NCBI GenBank assembly: GCA_046329815.1
Contig: JAXLTY010000001.1
Coordinates: forward strand, 1,116,001-1,180,000
Source: JADJSS01 sp046329815
GTDB lineage: Bacteria > Bacteroidota > Bacteroidia > Chitinophagales > JADIYW01
Length of the DNA: 64,000 nt
Reading direction: 5' to 3'
Shown here: in pieces, positions 1 to 10,987 of the stretch
Layout: every line of letters begins with the position of its first letter
Numbering within the stretch: position 1 is the first letter of the stretch
The notes under the pieces: model-generated
Told to the model about the DNA's origin: nothing
Database searches by the model: none
What the model saw: the letters and a program-made list of their open reading frames with translations, nothing else
Program-made: the position numbers and the translations under genes

Positions 1-336
1 TTCTTCTTTATCGCATTCTTTTGTCAGGAAACTGATGGCACCTAATTCAATTACTTTATAAATATTCGCTTTATTTTCATCGGCCGAAATAATGAGAAAA
101 TTGGTTTTCGGCGATATTTTTTTAATCACGGAAATATCTTCCATCAAAAATGATTTCGGATTATTATAATCAAATATTACTACTTCAGGATGATGCAACT
201 GTACCATTTCAAGCAACTTCTTCGAATCATCTGCTTCACCAATTATCGAAAAATTCTTGTGCTCTGACAATAGATTCATTAATCCAATGCGAACCAGGTA
301 TTGTGTATCTGCAATTATAATCTTAATTGTTGCCAT
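1..336 (-). CDS. Response regulator receiver domain protein (3' end cut by window)
   Basis: Reading leftward from an ATG at 336 there are 112 open codons to the window edge. The protein has the alternating beta/alpha pattern of a CheY-like receiver. The probable phospho-acceptor is Asp56 in VIFDYNNP. A hydrophobic strand ends in ISAD with Ser84, and the conserved Lys106 lies in FLTKE. Receivers of this type usually continue into a LuxR/NarL winged HTH output domain in Bacteroidota, but that part lies outside the window. Only one acidic residue (Asp10) is visible where a receiver normally has an acidic pair, so metal binding may be weaker. Role inferred: transcriptional response of a two-component system whose kinase is not here. 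Confidence 0.8.
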   Translation of the reverse strand, partial: MATIKIIIADTQYLVRIGLMNLLSEHKNFSIIGEADDSKKLLEMVQLHHPEVVIFDYNNPKSFLMEDISVIKKISPKTNFLIISADENKANIYKVIELGAISFLTKECDKEE

Positions 337-346
337 AAGCGAAATC

Positions 347-354
347 CAAAAATA
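347..354 (-). promoter_or_regulatory. Possible -7 promoter element for the response regulator
   Basis: On the minus strand the octamer reads TATTTTTG, a match to the Bacteroidota -7 consensus TAnnTTTG, ending 11 nt before the ATG. No clear -33 TTTG box was found at the usual spacing, so this is a motif match only. Confidence 0.4.
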
Positions 355-445
355 CAACTTTATCCATAATTATTGCATCTGTATTTTGGACTAATAAAAA
401 TATAAATAGTATTTTAGTCATCCGAACGTTAAATAAAATAATTAG

Positions 446-1642
446 ATGAACAATAATTTAAGTTTTTATCGCACCATTGTCGGCTCATTAAAAAGCAATG
501 TCAATGTGGACGCCTGGAATATCGTTTTAGATAAATACGATGCTGCGCAATATGCAGAAGTTGTGCGTGGTTGCATTAATTATGTAGATTCAACCATTGA
601 GACCAAATATGCAAACGCCGACAAAACAGAATACAATATTCCACACGGTTCTGTTGTCGTAAATGTAAAAATAACAGAGACAGAATTACAGGTAAACGCG
701 CCGTTTCTGAGTTTAGAAGGTGCAAAACAAGTACCGCTATTGCGTCAGGTGGCGCAAATTAATTTTACACCATTAACGCTTTCACGCATTGATTTGGATG
801 GCGATAAATTATATTTCAGATGCTCTGTTCCGTTAGTATTGTGCGAACCATATAAAGTATATGATATTTTCAGGGAAATTTGCATCAACGCAGATAATTA
901 TGACGATGAATTTATTTCCAAATTTGATGCAAAACGTATCCAGGAACCAAGAGTATATGCATATGATGCAGCAAAAAAAGATGCAGCATGGAACACTATG
1001 CAAGCATACATCAATGAAGCATTTGTTGCTTACGAACAATTGGAAAACAAGCGTCTAACCGGATTTTTATGGGACATCTTGTCTATTACATTATTGAAAA
1101 TAGATTATTTCTGCTCACCGCAAGGCACCTTGCGTGGTGAAATAGAGAAAGCGATTTCCAATCTGAACAGCAAAGATGAATATTACGCGCGATTAGGCGC
1201 AGGAAAAGATTTCCTGAAAAAACTGCAAAATTATGATCGCACAAAATTTGATAATGACTTGTATAAGATCGATGTTTTCGTTCCGTATAAATTCAGAACG
1301 AATTTGGAAAGTGTACGAAATGGATTGAAATACGCGCACGAAACTGCTGATAAAGAAATAAAAGCAATGGATTATTTAGGTGCTACATTAACCATACAAT
1401 ACGGCATTCTGAATTTCTTCTACAATAATAATGTAGATGACAATATCGCTGAAGTGTTGACACAAACAATGGAAAATGCAGCAACCAAACCATTGCAGGA
1501 ATCTTCTAAAATTTTGTACGATGCGATTAACAAGATCATGACAACTGATAATTTTGTTGTTGCAGCAGCACCAACCAATACGACACAACAACAAACAAAT
1601 CAAGGTGAAAAGAAAGGATTCTTCAGCAAATTGTTCGGTTGA
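446..1642 (+). CDS. YbjN-like (type III chaperone-fold) cytosolic protein
   Basis: 398 residues with no signal peptide or membrane segment. Residues ~55-170 read like the YbjN / type III secretion chaperone-like fold: a strand-rich part (VVVNVKITETELQVNAPF), a PLLRQVAQINF helix, then a YDDEFI helix. This is recognition by pattern, not by search. The middle and C-terminal parts are helical, and the protein ends in a short GFFSKLFG tail after a Gln/Thr-rich linker, a typical terminal peptide of proteins that dock to partners. It precedes the trypsin-fold protease gene by 56 bp on the same strand and is probably cotranscribed with it. Function unknown; a chaperone or adaptor for the protease is an inference. 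Confidence 0.6.
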   Translation: MNNNLSFYRTIVGSLKSNVNVDAWNIVLDKYDAAQYAEVVRGCINYVDSTIETKYANADKTEYNIPHGSVVVNVKITETELQVNAPFLSLEGAKQVPLLRQVAQINFTPLTLSRIDLDGDKLYFRCSVPLVLCEPYKVYDIFREICINADNYDDEFISKFDAKRIQEPRVYAYDAAKKDAAWNTMQAYINEAFVAYEQLENKRLTGFLWDILSITLLKIDYFCSPQGTLRGEIEKAISNLNSKDEYYARLGAGKDFLKKLQNYDRTKFDNDLYKIDVFVPYKFRTNLESVRNGLKYAHETADKEIKAMDYLGATLTIQYGILNFFYNNNVDDNIAEVLTQTMENAATKPLQESSKILYDAINKIMTTDNFVVAAAPTNTTQQQTNQGEKKGFFSKLFG

Positions 1643-1698
1643 AAATAAGTCGCAATCAAAATTATTCAATCACAACTTTACAACTCTTTACATAACTT

Positions 1699-2778
1699 AT
1701 GAATCACGAACATTTAAAACAAGCTGTACATAAAATAAACACATCTGGTGGAAGCGGAACCGGCTTTTATTTAAAGCAACAAAATATTTTTGTTACGAAT
1801 TACCATGTAATTGAAGGCAACAAAAAAGTGTCTATCGAAAATCAAACAAAAGACAGATTTTTAGGACAAGTCGTGCATGTAAATCCAGAAAATGATATTG
1901 CTTTCTTACGCAGTGCAGCATATACACCGCCTGCAGATATTCCATTCAATAATGTAACGGAAGTACACAGTCGTGATAAAGTATTTGTATTGGGTTTCCC
2001 ATTCGGCATGCCATATACCATCACTGAAGGAATTGTTTCTAATGAAAACCAACTGATGGATGGAAAAAACTATATACAAACGGACGCTGCCGTAAATCCG
2101 GGAAACAGTGGCGGTCCGGTAGTAAATGATGCCGGTGAATTGATTGGTATTACTACAGCAAAATTTACAGAAGCAGATAATGTTGGCTTTGCCATTCCTG
2201 CAAAAGTAGTGCAAGAAGAACTCGAAGCATTTGCGCAAAATACAACGAATGTTTTTTCTTTGAAATGTAATTCGTGCAAATCATTGATCTACGAAAAAAC
2301 AGATTATTGTCCGAATTGTGGCGCTAATATTGACGAAAAGATCTTTGATGATAAAGAGCTTGGCAAGCTGACACAGTTTGTAGAAAACTCGATTCATGCA
2401 ATGGGTTTTGATCCGATTTTGGCACGCAGCGGCAATGAATTTTGGGAATTCCATTCCGGCAGTGCGTTGGTGCGTATTTTTGTGTATGACAGAAATTACT
2501 TGTATGCAACTTCGCCGATAAATAATTTGCCGGTTGGCACACTAGATGGCTTGTTCAAATATGTAATGAGTAATCCTGTGGCGCCTTATAAATTAGGTGT
2601 TTACAGCAATCAGATCTATTTGTCATATCGTGCGCGCATTTCTGATATTTATTCTTCGATGGCAGACAACGTAAAAGATAGTCTTGGAAAACTGATATTA
2701 AAAGCCAACGAAATGGATGACTTTTTTGTGCATGAATTTGGTTGTGAGAAAACGAATTACTCAAAAATGAACGCTTAA
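1699..2778 (+). CDS. Trypsin-fold serine protease with zinc ribbon and C-terminal YbjN-like domain
   Basis: 359 residues. The N-terminal ~180 residues form an HtrA/DegP-type chymotrypsin fold with the full triad visible: His36 in NYHVIEG, Asp66 in ENDIAFLR and Ser137 in GNSGGP. There is no signal peptide, so it should act in the cytosol, and no PDZ domain follows. Instead there is a four-cysteine zinc ribbon (Cys190, Cys193, Cys204, Cys207) and then a ~145-residue C-terminal domain of mixed strands and helices that resembles the YbjN-like domain of the upstream gene. The gene sits 56 bp downstream of that gene. Substrate unknown. The architecture suggests a protease whose zinc ribbon or C-terminal domain recruits targets, which is inference. 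Confidence 0.8.
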   Translation: MNHEHLKQAVHKINTSGGSGTGFYLKQQNIFVTNYHVIEGNKKVSIENQTKDRFLGQVVHVNPENDIAFLRSAAYTPPADIPFNNVTEVHSRDKVFVLGFPFGMPYTITEGIVSNENQLMDGKNYIQTDAAVNPGNSGGPVVNDAGELIGITTAKFTEADNVGFAIPAKVVQEELEAFAQNTTNVFSLKCNSCKSLIYEKTDYCPNCGANIDEKIFDDKELGKLTQFVENSIHAMGFDPILARSGNEFWEFHSGSALVRIFVYDRNYLYATSPINNLPVGTLDGLFKYVMSNPVAPYKLGVYSNQIYLSYRARISDIYSSMADNVKDSLGKLILKANEMDDFFVHEFGCEKTNYSKMNA

Positions 2779-2781
2779 TTT

Positions 2782-5301
2782 TTACAGCAGTTCTTTTCCG
2801 GCTTTCTTTACTATCTGCAATTTAAGATCTGCCTGCTGGTCTTTTTTTGCTTTGTCTTCAAAATAAACCTTTAGGTTTTGCACTACTTTTTTAGCGCCTT
2901 CTTTATTGTAATCCGATTCTTCATATTGATTGATATCTTTCAGAAAAGACACTGCTCTGTCTAAAATAATCGGATGCACATTCTTCAGATAATCACCAAA
3001 ATATTTGAAGTTTCTGTAGTACGATTTAAATGAATTCATCCAGATTGCTTTCTTAAAAAACTCCAGATTATCGGCTGTAGTATCTTTAAACACATTGCAG
3101 ATCGCACTCATCAGCGAATTATTTTCTGTTTCTATGTATTGCATCGCATATTGATATGCTTTTGCCTGATCGTATGCTTTTAATTGGTTCAGTGCTGCCG
3201 CTTTTACCATCAAGGAAGAATCTTTATTTAACGTATTTTCTAAAATATCTGTCACTTTATCTTTCTCAAAAGCGACCAATGTATTCAATGCTTTTTCGCG
3301 CACTTGCGAACACGAATCCGTATTGACCATTTTTTGTAACGTCAATGATAGTTTTGCTTTGTTATCAAACTTTAACGGATCCAGATATTCTAATGCATCT
3401 TGTCGAATGTACCAATTCTTATCTTGCAATGCTTTAAAGAAAATTTCCTGTACAGCACTGTTATCTTTAATATTATAACTCAATGCATCCAATGCTTCCT
3501 GTTTTGCCTTATAAGCAGGCGCGTTATAAAACTTAAAAATATTTTCAGCAACCGACAAGTCTTCTGTTTTTTCGCATAACAATACTTTATTGGCATCAAA
3601 ATCTACCAGTTGTGGTGCACTTTCCGCAGGAAAATAAAACTTCATTTCTCTGTCAACAATATCAATTACTTTAGTTTCTTTTTTACCATTGTTGTAAATA
3701 TCTACTTTAGTTAAAATTCTGAAAACCGGACCTTCTGCTTCTACCTGCGTTTGTCTAACAGAAAGTTCTATTGTTTTATTTTTTGCATCATAACTATGTT
3801 TGATGTCTAAAACAGGATGGCCTTTGCTCAACCACCATTGATTAAAAAACCATTGCAAATCTTCACCGGTAACTTCTTCAAATGCTTTGCGCAGATCTGA
3901 TAGTTCTGCATTCTTAAATTTGTGGTTTGTCAGGTATTTATTCAATGATTGGAAGAAAGCAGCATCGCCAACGTGATCGCGCAGCATATGCAATACGCAA
4001 CCGCCTTTTTCATATCGTATCGCATCAAAAATTTCATGCGGATCATCGTAGTAATAATTCAGGATCGGTTCATTCTTATATTTTGATGTATGCAAATAAC
4101 CTTGCATCGATTTATCATGATAAGCATCAGCATTGTCTTTACCATATTTATGTGCATACCATAAATATTCCGAATAATCTGCCATGGATTCATTTAATGT
4201 CAGATTTGCCCAGGATTCAGCCGTTACTAAATCGCCGAACCATTGATGATACAACTCGTGAGCGATAATATAATCAAAGTCAAAATCACGTAATTCCTGT
4301 TTTTGCAGCAACATTTTATCAAAATATACGATTGCCGAACTGTTTTCCATTGCACCGGCCGTGTAATCATATACAATCACATTCGCCATCTTGTCCCAAA
4401 CAAAATCCACGCCTAGCAACTGCGAAAAATACTCCATCATATCAGGCATATTTTTAAATAAGTCGCCGGCTGTTTCTTTGTATTTTGGAAAAATATATGC
4501 CGAAACTTCTTTGTCGCGCCAATTCGTTCTCCATTTGTAGAAATCGCCTACGCACAAAAAGAATAAATAAGGTGATTGTGGTTTGTCTTGTTTCCAGTGA
4601 TCCGTTTTTGTGCCATCGTTATTGTCTTTCGTATCCAGCAACAAACCATTTGAAAGCGAAGTCAGCTTTTTATCAATCGTTACAAAAATTTCTTCTGTTG
4701 ATTTTTGATTCATCGCATCAAGTGTAGGAAACCAGCACGATGAAGATTCTTCTTCGCCTTGTGTCCATAAATGCATCGGTTTGAACGGATTTTTATCTTC
4801 CGAATCAATAAAATACAAACCGCGACCTCTTTCAACCTGCTCTCGGTCTTGTGCATATGGCATTGCGATATAATCAATCGCAACCGTGATTTGGTCATTA
4901 AGCGTATAATATTTTAAAAGATCGATCTTTAGTTTCAGTGTATCATAAGTAAATGGTAATTTTTTATTGCCGTCCGGATTAACCAATTCTACTGAATTGA
5001 TCTTCATGTATTTCGCATCCAGTATAAGAGATTTCTGGTCGTAAAAATGCGGTCGAAGTGTCAGAACGGCTTTCCCGACCATCGTTTTTTCAGCAAAAAC
5101 CGGTTTGATGGTCAATTGCGTATTTAATAAATCAAAATATTTCTGATAAGCTGGTTTGTACGTTGTGATCAGGTTGTTTGGCCTGATAATGACCTCTTCC
5201 AATTCTTTCGGATTTCTTTTATACCCTTTTTTCTTCGGCTTTTCAGCATGTAAATTAATGAAAATCAACAATATAAATACAAACAAACAACTTCTACGCA
5301 T
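2782..5301 (-). CDS. M1 family metallo-aminopeptidase, exported
   Basis: 839 residues with a signal peptide (residues 1-20, ending LHAE). The M1 signatures are complete: GAMEN at 316-320 for substrate N-terminus recognition, and the zinc site HELYH at 348-352 with the third ligand Glu371 in NES, giving the family spacing HEXXH-X18-E. The C-terminal ~230 residues contain HEAT-like helical repeats (e.g. around IRQDALEYL and VREKALNTL), as is common in Bacteroidota M1 enzymes. It removes N-terminal residues from peptides, probably in the periplasm. It ends 3 bp from the stop of the convergent protease gene, so the two share a very tight 3' junction with no room for a separate terminator. Confidence 0.93.
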   Translation of the reverse strand: MRRSCLFVFILLIFINLHAEKPKKKGYKRNPKELEEVIIRPNNLITTYKPAYQKYFDLLNTQLTIKPVFAEKTMVGKAVLTLRPHFYDQKSLILDAKYMKINSVELVNPDGNKKLPFTYDTLKLKIDLLKYYTLNDQITVAIDYIAMPYAQDREQVERGRGLYFIDSEDKNPFKPMHLWTQGEEESSSCWFPTLDAMNQKSTEEIFVTIDKKLTSLSNGLLLDTKDNNDGTKTDHWKQDKPQSPYLFFLCVGDFYKWRTNWRDKEVSAYIFPKYKETAGDLFKNMPDMMEYFSQLLGVDFVWDKMANVIVYDYTAGAMENSSAIVYFDKMLLQKQELRDFDFDYIIAHELYHQWFGDLVTAESWANLTLNESMADYSEYLWYAHKYGKDNADAYHDKSMQGYLHTSKYKNEPILNYYYDDPHEIFDAIRYEKGGCVLHMLRDHVGDAAFFQSLNKYLTNHKFKNAELSDLRKAFEEVTGEDLQWFFNQWWLSKGHPVLDIKHSYDAKNKTIELSVRQTQVEAEGPVFRILTKVDIYNNGKKETKVIDIVDREMKFYFPAESAPQLVDFDANKVLLCEKTEDLSVAENIFKFYNAPAYKAKQEALDALSYNIKDNSAVQEIFFKALQDKNWYIRQDALEYLDPLKFDNKAKLSLTLQKMVNTDSCSQVREKALNTLVAFEKDKVTDILENTLNKDSSLMVKAAALNQLKAYDQAKAYQYAMQYIETENNSLMSAICNVFKDTTADNLEFFKKAIWMNSFKSYYRNFKYFGDYLKNVHPIILDRAVSFLKDINQYEESDYNKEGAKKVVQNLKVYFEDKAKKDQQADLKLQIVKKAGKELL

Positions 5302-5431
5302 AAATACTTATTAACACAGTTAGAAAAAGTAAAGGTAAATAAATATTCACTTTCTAATTAATATCGCATTATAATAAATCTTAAAAAGGCAAAATAGACC
5401 TAAACTCTGATTTAAGCATAAATAACTAACG

Positions 5432-5935
5432 ATGAAGTATAAAGTATTTTACACAGAAGAATCCTTTCACGAAGTAGAATTGCAAGACGAAAAAATTAAG
5501 ATTGACGGAAAAGACACCAATATTGATTTGGTAAAAATTCTGGACAATAAATTCCATATTCTCGAAAATCATAAATCGTATAATTTAGAAGTTTTACACG
5601 CTGATTATGTAACAAAGCGTTTTTCGATCAAGGTGAACAACAATATTTATGATCTGAATCTGCAAAATGAACTGGATCTATTGTTGAACAAAATGGGCAT
5701 GTCTTCGGAATCTGCTGATAAAATGGATAATGTAAAAGCGCCAATGCCAGGTTTAGTTTTGGATGTGCTGGTTGAAATTGGGCAAACGGTAAACAAAGGC
5801 GACAACTTGCTGATACTCGAAGCCATGAAAATGGAAAATATCCTGAAAGCAAGCGGTTCGGGAATTGTAAAAAATATAAAGATCAATAAGAAAGACGCTG
5901 TTGAAAAAAATCAGATTTTGATTGAAATGGAATGA
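5432..5935 (+). CDS. Biotin carrier (acyl-CoA carboxylase BCCP-type) protein
   Basis: 167 residues. The C-terminal ~70 residues are a biotinyl domain with the biotin attachment motif EAMKMEN; Lys133 is the expected biotinylated residue. The N-terminal ~95 residues are strand-rich and match the region in front of the biotinyl domain in acyl-CoA (propionyl-CoA) carboxylase alpha subunits, without the ATP-grasp part. It is distinct from the AccB at 11988-12455, so the cell carries two free-standing biotin carriers. In Bacteroidota such genes often belong to methylmalonyl/propionyl-CoA carboxylase sets, but no carboxyltransferase gene lies nearby, so the partner is uncertain. Confidence 0.85.
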   Translation: MKYKVFYTEESFHEVELQDEKIKIDGKDTNIDLVKILDNKFHILENHKSYNLEVLHADYVTKRFSIKVNNNIYDLNLQNELDLLLNKMGMSSESADKMDNVKAPMPGLVLDVLVEIGQTVNKGDNLLILEAMKMENILKASGSGIVKNIKINKKDAVEKNQILIEME

Positions 5936-5990
5936 CGTTATTCGTTAGATGTTAATTGTTATAAGGTTTATAAAATCATCTATCACATTT

Positions 5991-6019
5991 AACGTATAAC
6001 CTATAACGTATAACGTATA
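5991..6019. repeat. Short-period AT repeat in gene leader (ACGTATAAC units)
   Basis: The leader of the O-methyltransferase is built from about three near-identical 7-9 nt units of the type ACGTATAAC. A 16-mer at 5999-6014 recurs exactly at 35731-35746 in front of the ABC permease gene. Confidence 0.6.
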
Positions 6020-6026
6020 AAAAAAC

Positions 6027-6662
6027 ATGCACTTAGTAGCACAAGAAATAGAAAAATACATTGATCAACACTGCAGCGATGAAACTGAAACACTGGCTGC
6101 ATTGAACCGGAAAACACAAACTGATGTATTGATGCCGCAAATGCTGAGCGGAAAAGTACAAGGTCAGTTTTTACGATTTATTTCGCAAATGATACAGCCA
6201 AACCGCGTGCTGGAAATCGGCACTTACACCGGTTATTCTGCCATTTGTTTGGCTGCCGGTTTACAGGAACACGGCAAGTTATTTACCATCGATATTAATG
6301 AAGAATTAGAATCAATAGTAAAAACGCACGTAGAAAAAGCAGGTCTGCAAAATAAAATTGTTCAACTGATTGGCGATGCGACAAAGCTCATCGATACATT
6401 AGATGAAACATTTGATTTAGTATTTATTGATGCTGACAAACAAAATTATAGTTTGTATTACGATCTGGTTTTCGACAAGGTTAGAAAAGGTGGTTTCATT
6501 TTGGCAGACAATGTGCTTTGGAGTGGCAAGATTATTGATGAAAAGAAAGATAAAGACACGCAAAAATTAGCAGAATTTAACGATAAAGTGCAACATGATA
6601 ATCGCGTGGAAAACGTTATCATTTCTATCAGAGACGGAATCTTGATGATAAGAAAAAAATAA
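6027..6662 (+). CDS. Class I SAM-dependent O-methyltransferase
   Basis: 211 residues, the usual length for the cation-dependent O-methyltransferase family (COMT-like, methyltransf_3). The SAM-binding motif VLEIGTYTGYSA lies at 61-72. Downstream are an acidic end of strand 4 (FIDADKQNY) and LADNVLW, which carries the metal-ligand Asp-Asn of this family. Substrate is not predictable; family members methylate catechol-like hydroxyls. The leader in front of the ATG is made of short near-repeats (see the repeat at 5991-6019). The gene lies between the biotin carrier and the glucosaminidase on the same strand. Confidence 0.88.
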   Translation: MHLVAQEIEKYIDQHCSDETETLAALNRKTQTDVLMPQMLSGKVQGQFLRFISQMIQPNRVLEIGTYTGYSAICLAAGLQEHGKLFTIDINEELESIVKTHVEKAGLQNKIVQLIGDATKLIDTLDETFDLVFIDADKQNYSLYYDLVFDKVRKGGFILADNVLWSGKIIDEKKDKDTQKLAEFNDKVQHDNRVENVIISIRDGILMIRKK

Positions 6663-6716
6663 AAGAAATAAACTTTTCAAAGTTTTGAAACTTCAGAAAA
6701 GTTAACCGTAATAATA

Positions 6717-8261
<1,545 letters not shown>

Positions 8262-8798
8262 ATGCAAACGGTAACTATTAAAGAAAAGTTGTTTCACCAA
8301 TATATTACTGCTGAAGAAATCCAGCGTCGCATTGTTGAGATCAGCGACGAGCTTTCCAAGAAATTCAATGATAAAGATCCTGTTTTTGTAGTGGTGCTGC
8401 GTGGCGCGTTCATATTCGCGGCAGATATTTTGAAACATTTCAATCATCCGTGCGAAGTTGAATTTGTGAAGCTGTCGTCTTATGCTGGCATGGAATCTAC
8501 CGGAAAAATAAATGTGTCGTTGCCGTTAAAAGACGAAGTGATAAAAGACCGCGACATTATTATTTTAGAAGATATTGTTGATTCCGGTTTGACGATGGAT
8601 TTTTTTATCAGTTATGTAAAAGGTATGCAGCCAAAATCGGTCTCATTGGTTTCATTTTTATATAAACCGGCAAATCTTCAAAAAGAAGTGAAAATCGATT
8701 ATATCGGCTTCACGATACCTGAATTATTTGTCATCGGTTATGGCTTAGATTATGACGGCGAAGGCAGAAATTTAGCTGCTGTGTATCAGTTGGCGTAA
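8262..8798 (+). CDS. hpt: Hypoxanthine phosphoribosyltransferase
   Basis: 178 residues. It has the PRPP-binding loop IILEDIVDSGLT at 100-111, the flexible-loop region SSYAGMEST, and the C-terminal purine-contact region (GFTIPELFVIGYGLDYDG). It salvages hypoxanthine/guanine to IMP/GMP with PRPP in the cytosol. The ATG immediately follows the stop of the LysM glucosaminidase, with zero spacing. IMP made here feeds IMP dehydrogenase (guaB, 37176-38663). Confidence 0.95.
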   Translation: MQTVTIKEKLFHQYITAEEIQRRIVEISDELSKKFNDKDPVFVVVLRGAFIFAADILKHFNHPCEVEFVKLSSYAGMESTGKINVSLPLKDEVIKDRDIIILEDIVDSGLTMDFFISYVKGMQPKSVSLVSFLYKPANLQKEVKIDYIGFTIPELFVIGYGLDYDGEGRNLAAVYQLA

Positions 8799-8812
8799 TG
8801 CAATACCTACAC

Positions 8813-10147
8813 TTACTCTTTTTTGTTTTTCTTGATATCGTAATTCATTTGTTTATTGCTTTTTTGTAGCATTTTTTTCTCGTAAGCCGATTTCTTGTCA
8901 ATGTCTTTTACATCTTCCTTGTATTTTGAAATCGTTATTTTTTGCTTTTGTACTTTACCGGTTTTGGTTCTGTAATAATTGGCACTTACATAACCATCTG
9001 CTTTAGTTGCCCAATCGTTTCCAACAATATAATTGCCTTTATCAATTTCCTGCATGGCTTTGTCCATCATTTCTGTTGTGTTGTAAACAACAACCATTTC
9101 ATCTACCAAACTGTCAATATTTTGCTTGTATAAAATAGTATCTACAGTTGTCGTCAAATTATTTTCAGCAGAAACTTTATCGGTTTTATCCAATTGTGCA
9201 TCGGTAAAATCCACCTGCGATTTTATTGTGATTTTATCTTGTATGGGTTGTATGATTTTAAAATGCACCATTACTTCTTTTTCTTCGTTTGAATAAATAT
9301 CATTGAGCTGAACAGTAACTATATTATTCGTGTCCGTATAATTATAACCAAATACTTTCTCTACTTTCAGGTTTTTCGGATAATTAATCTGCAAATTTGT
9401 TTGCTGTGCAACCACTGATAATAAACCATCTAATTCTTTCGCGAAGATTGCCGGAATTTTTGATGCCGTATCAATAAAATAATAATTCCCTTTACCATTT
9501 TCTGCGATTGATGTCATCAGATCTTCATTGAAATCGGCGCCAACGCCAAACGTAGAAACACCAATACCAGTTTGATTGAATTTGAGTTTTACTTTCTCGT
9601 TAATAGTTGCAGGCGCTATCGTTCCAATATTTGCCAAACCATCAGAAACCAGCAAAACACGGTTCACAAATCCTTCTTTTTTATTCGCCAGCACTTCATC
9701 AAAACCTTTCATCATTCCATCAAATAAATTGGTCGAGCCGCGCGCCGTAATTTCATTTACTTTTTGTTTCAGCGCATCTTTATTTTTTACCAAAGCCGAT
9801 GGACTTTTCACTTCAATCATGTTATCGTATGCCACAATCGATAAATAATCGGTTGCGCTCAATTGATCAATGACAAAATTCATGGCTTTTTTTGCATTTT
9901 CCAGTTTCTCGCCGGACATTGAGCCGCTTCTGTCCAACACTAATGATATATTCAGCGGCGCACGTTTCTTTTCTGTTTTCAATTCATTGCCTAAAAGCGA
10001 AATGTATAAATACACATCCGAATCTGATTGTTGTTCTAAATGATAGGTATTATTCAATTTAGTAGTTAATCGAATCGCCTGATTGTTTTGTGCATTTACA
10101 AACGGAATACAAAGCAGTAAAAATGCAATTGTAAGGAATTTCATCAT
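8813..10147 (-). CDS. Exported von Willebrand factor A domain protein
   Basis: 444 residues with a signal peptide ending at residue ~19 (VNA). The VWA domain carries a full MIDAS site: DRSGSMSG at 72-79 gives the DxSxS triad, with the Thr of ARGSTNLFDG and a downstream Asp (VSDGLANIG) as remaining ligands. After the VWA is a strand-rich region and a Lys-rich helical tail. The layout resembles YfbK/batA-like surface VWA proteins of Bacteroidota. Likely role: metal-dependent protein binding in the periplasm or at the surface. It is convergent with hpt, with only 14 bp between the stops. Confidence 0.85.
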   Translation of the reverse strand: MMKFLTIAFLLLCIPFVNAQNNQAIRLTTKLNNTYHLEQQSDSDVYLYISLLGNELKTEKKRAPLNISLVLDRSGSMSGEKLENAKKAMNFVIDQLSATDYLSIVAYDNMIEVKSPSALVKNKDALKQKVNEITARGSTNLFDGMMKGFDEVLANKKEGFVNRVLLVSDGLANIGTIAPATINEKVKLKFNQTGIGVSTFGVGADFNEDLMTSIAENGKGNYYFIDTASKIPAIFAKELDGLLSVVAQQTNLQINYPKNLKVEKVFGYNYTDTNNIVTVQLNDIYSNEEKEVMVHFKIIQPIQDKITIKSQVDFTDAQLDKTDKVSAENNLTTTVDTILYKQNIDSLVDEMVVVYNTTEMMDKAMQEIDKGNYIVGNDWATKADGYVSANYYRTKTGKVQKQKITISKYKEDVKDIDKKSAYEKKMLQKSNKQMNYDIKKNKKE

Positions 10148-10432
10148 TTTAGTGTTTTTTTATTATTATAAATATCAACTAAAATAAAATACAAGACATT
10201 GAAAATGTGTTAATTGAAATGCTGTAAAAGTTAAAAACGGTTAATGACGTTATTGCTGAACCACAATGTATTTAGTATTAAAATAATATTACTTCATACT
10301 TGCAGGCAAAAAATGTATTGATAATCAATGAACTAAAAAATGTTATTGCAAAAAAATCTGTTGATAAAATTTCCACAATTGCGAATAAATGCGTACTTTT
10401 GCAGTCCTTTTTAAATCCATAAACCGACGTGC
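10148..10432. other. Divergent intergenic region before yceD-rpmF
   Basis: 285 bp of very AT-rich DNA between the VWA gene and yceD. Apart from the -7 element at 10394-10401 nothing is recognisable: no tRNA, hairpin terminator or repeat was seen. Confidence 0.5.
10394..10401 (+). promoter_or_regulatory. -7 promoter element for yceD-rpmF
   Basis: TACTTTTG followed by CAG is a typical Bacteroidota TAnnTTTG element of ribosomal-protein operons. It lies 31 nt before the yceD ATG, giving a normal leader. A -33 box is not clear. Confidence 0.6.
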
Positions 10433-10981
10433 ATGTCTGATTTGTTGAAAGAATATAAGATTCCGCACGCAGGTTTAAAGAAGGAAATTCATGAGTTCGC
10501 TTTTGAATTGGATGAAAAGTTCTTTGCACATTTCGAGAATTCCATCATCAACAAATGCGATATCCAGGTGAATATCACGCTTGATAAACGCCATGAGCCG
10601 TATATTATTGATGTAGATTTAGATGGAACAATTTTCAGCGATTGCGATAAATGTACGGCAACTATTCCGGTTACCATTCATTCATCCTTCACCATTTACG
10701 TTAAATATACATTTGACGAAGCGATGAAAGATATGGAAGACATTGAAATTATCCATATTTCAAAAGATGAACAATACATTGATATCACGCAGTTTTTGTA
10801 TGATTATGCGCACTTATCCATTCCGATTCATAAGATTTGCGACAATCCGGGAAAAACAGAATACTGTGATCAGGAAATTTTGACTTTACTCGAAAAAAAG
10901 CAACAAGAAGAAGAAATCGACAATGAACAAATCGACCCACGTTGGGCTGGTTTAGATAAATTAAAAGACAAATTAAATTAG
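10433..10981 (+). CDS. yceD: YceD family (DUF177) protein, 23S rRNA accumulation factor
   Basis: 182 residues. It is recognised by the CDKC cysteine pair (Cys71, Cys74) after an FSD turn and by its invariant position 6 bp upstream of rpmF, as in most bacteria. The C-terminal part carries the acidic YDYAHLSIPIH segment and the DPRWAGLDKL motif typical of the family. YceD proteins are linked to 23S rRNA synthesis or processing. It is cotranscribed with rpmF from the promoter at 10394. Confidence 0.88.
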   Translation: MSDLLKEYKIPHAGLKKEIHEFAFELDEKFFAHFENSIINKCDIQVNITLDKRHEPYIIDVDLDGTIFSDCDKCTATIPVTIHSSFTIYVKYTFDEAMKDMEDIEIIHISKDEQYIDITQFLYDYAHLSIPIHKICDNPGKTEYCDQEILTLLEKKQQEEEIDNEQIDPRWAGLDKLKDKLN

Positions 10982-10987
10982 AATAAA

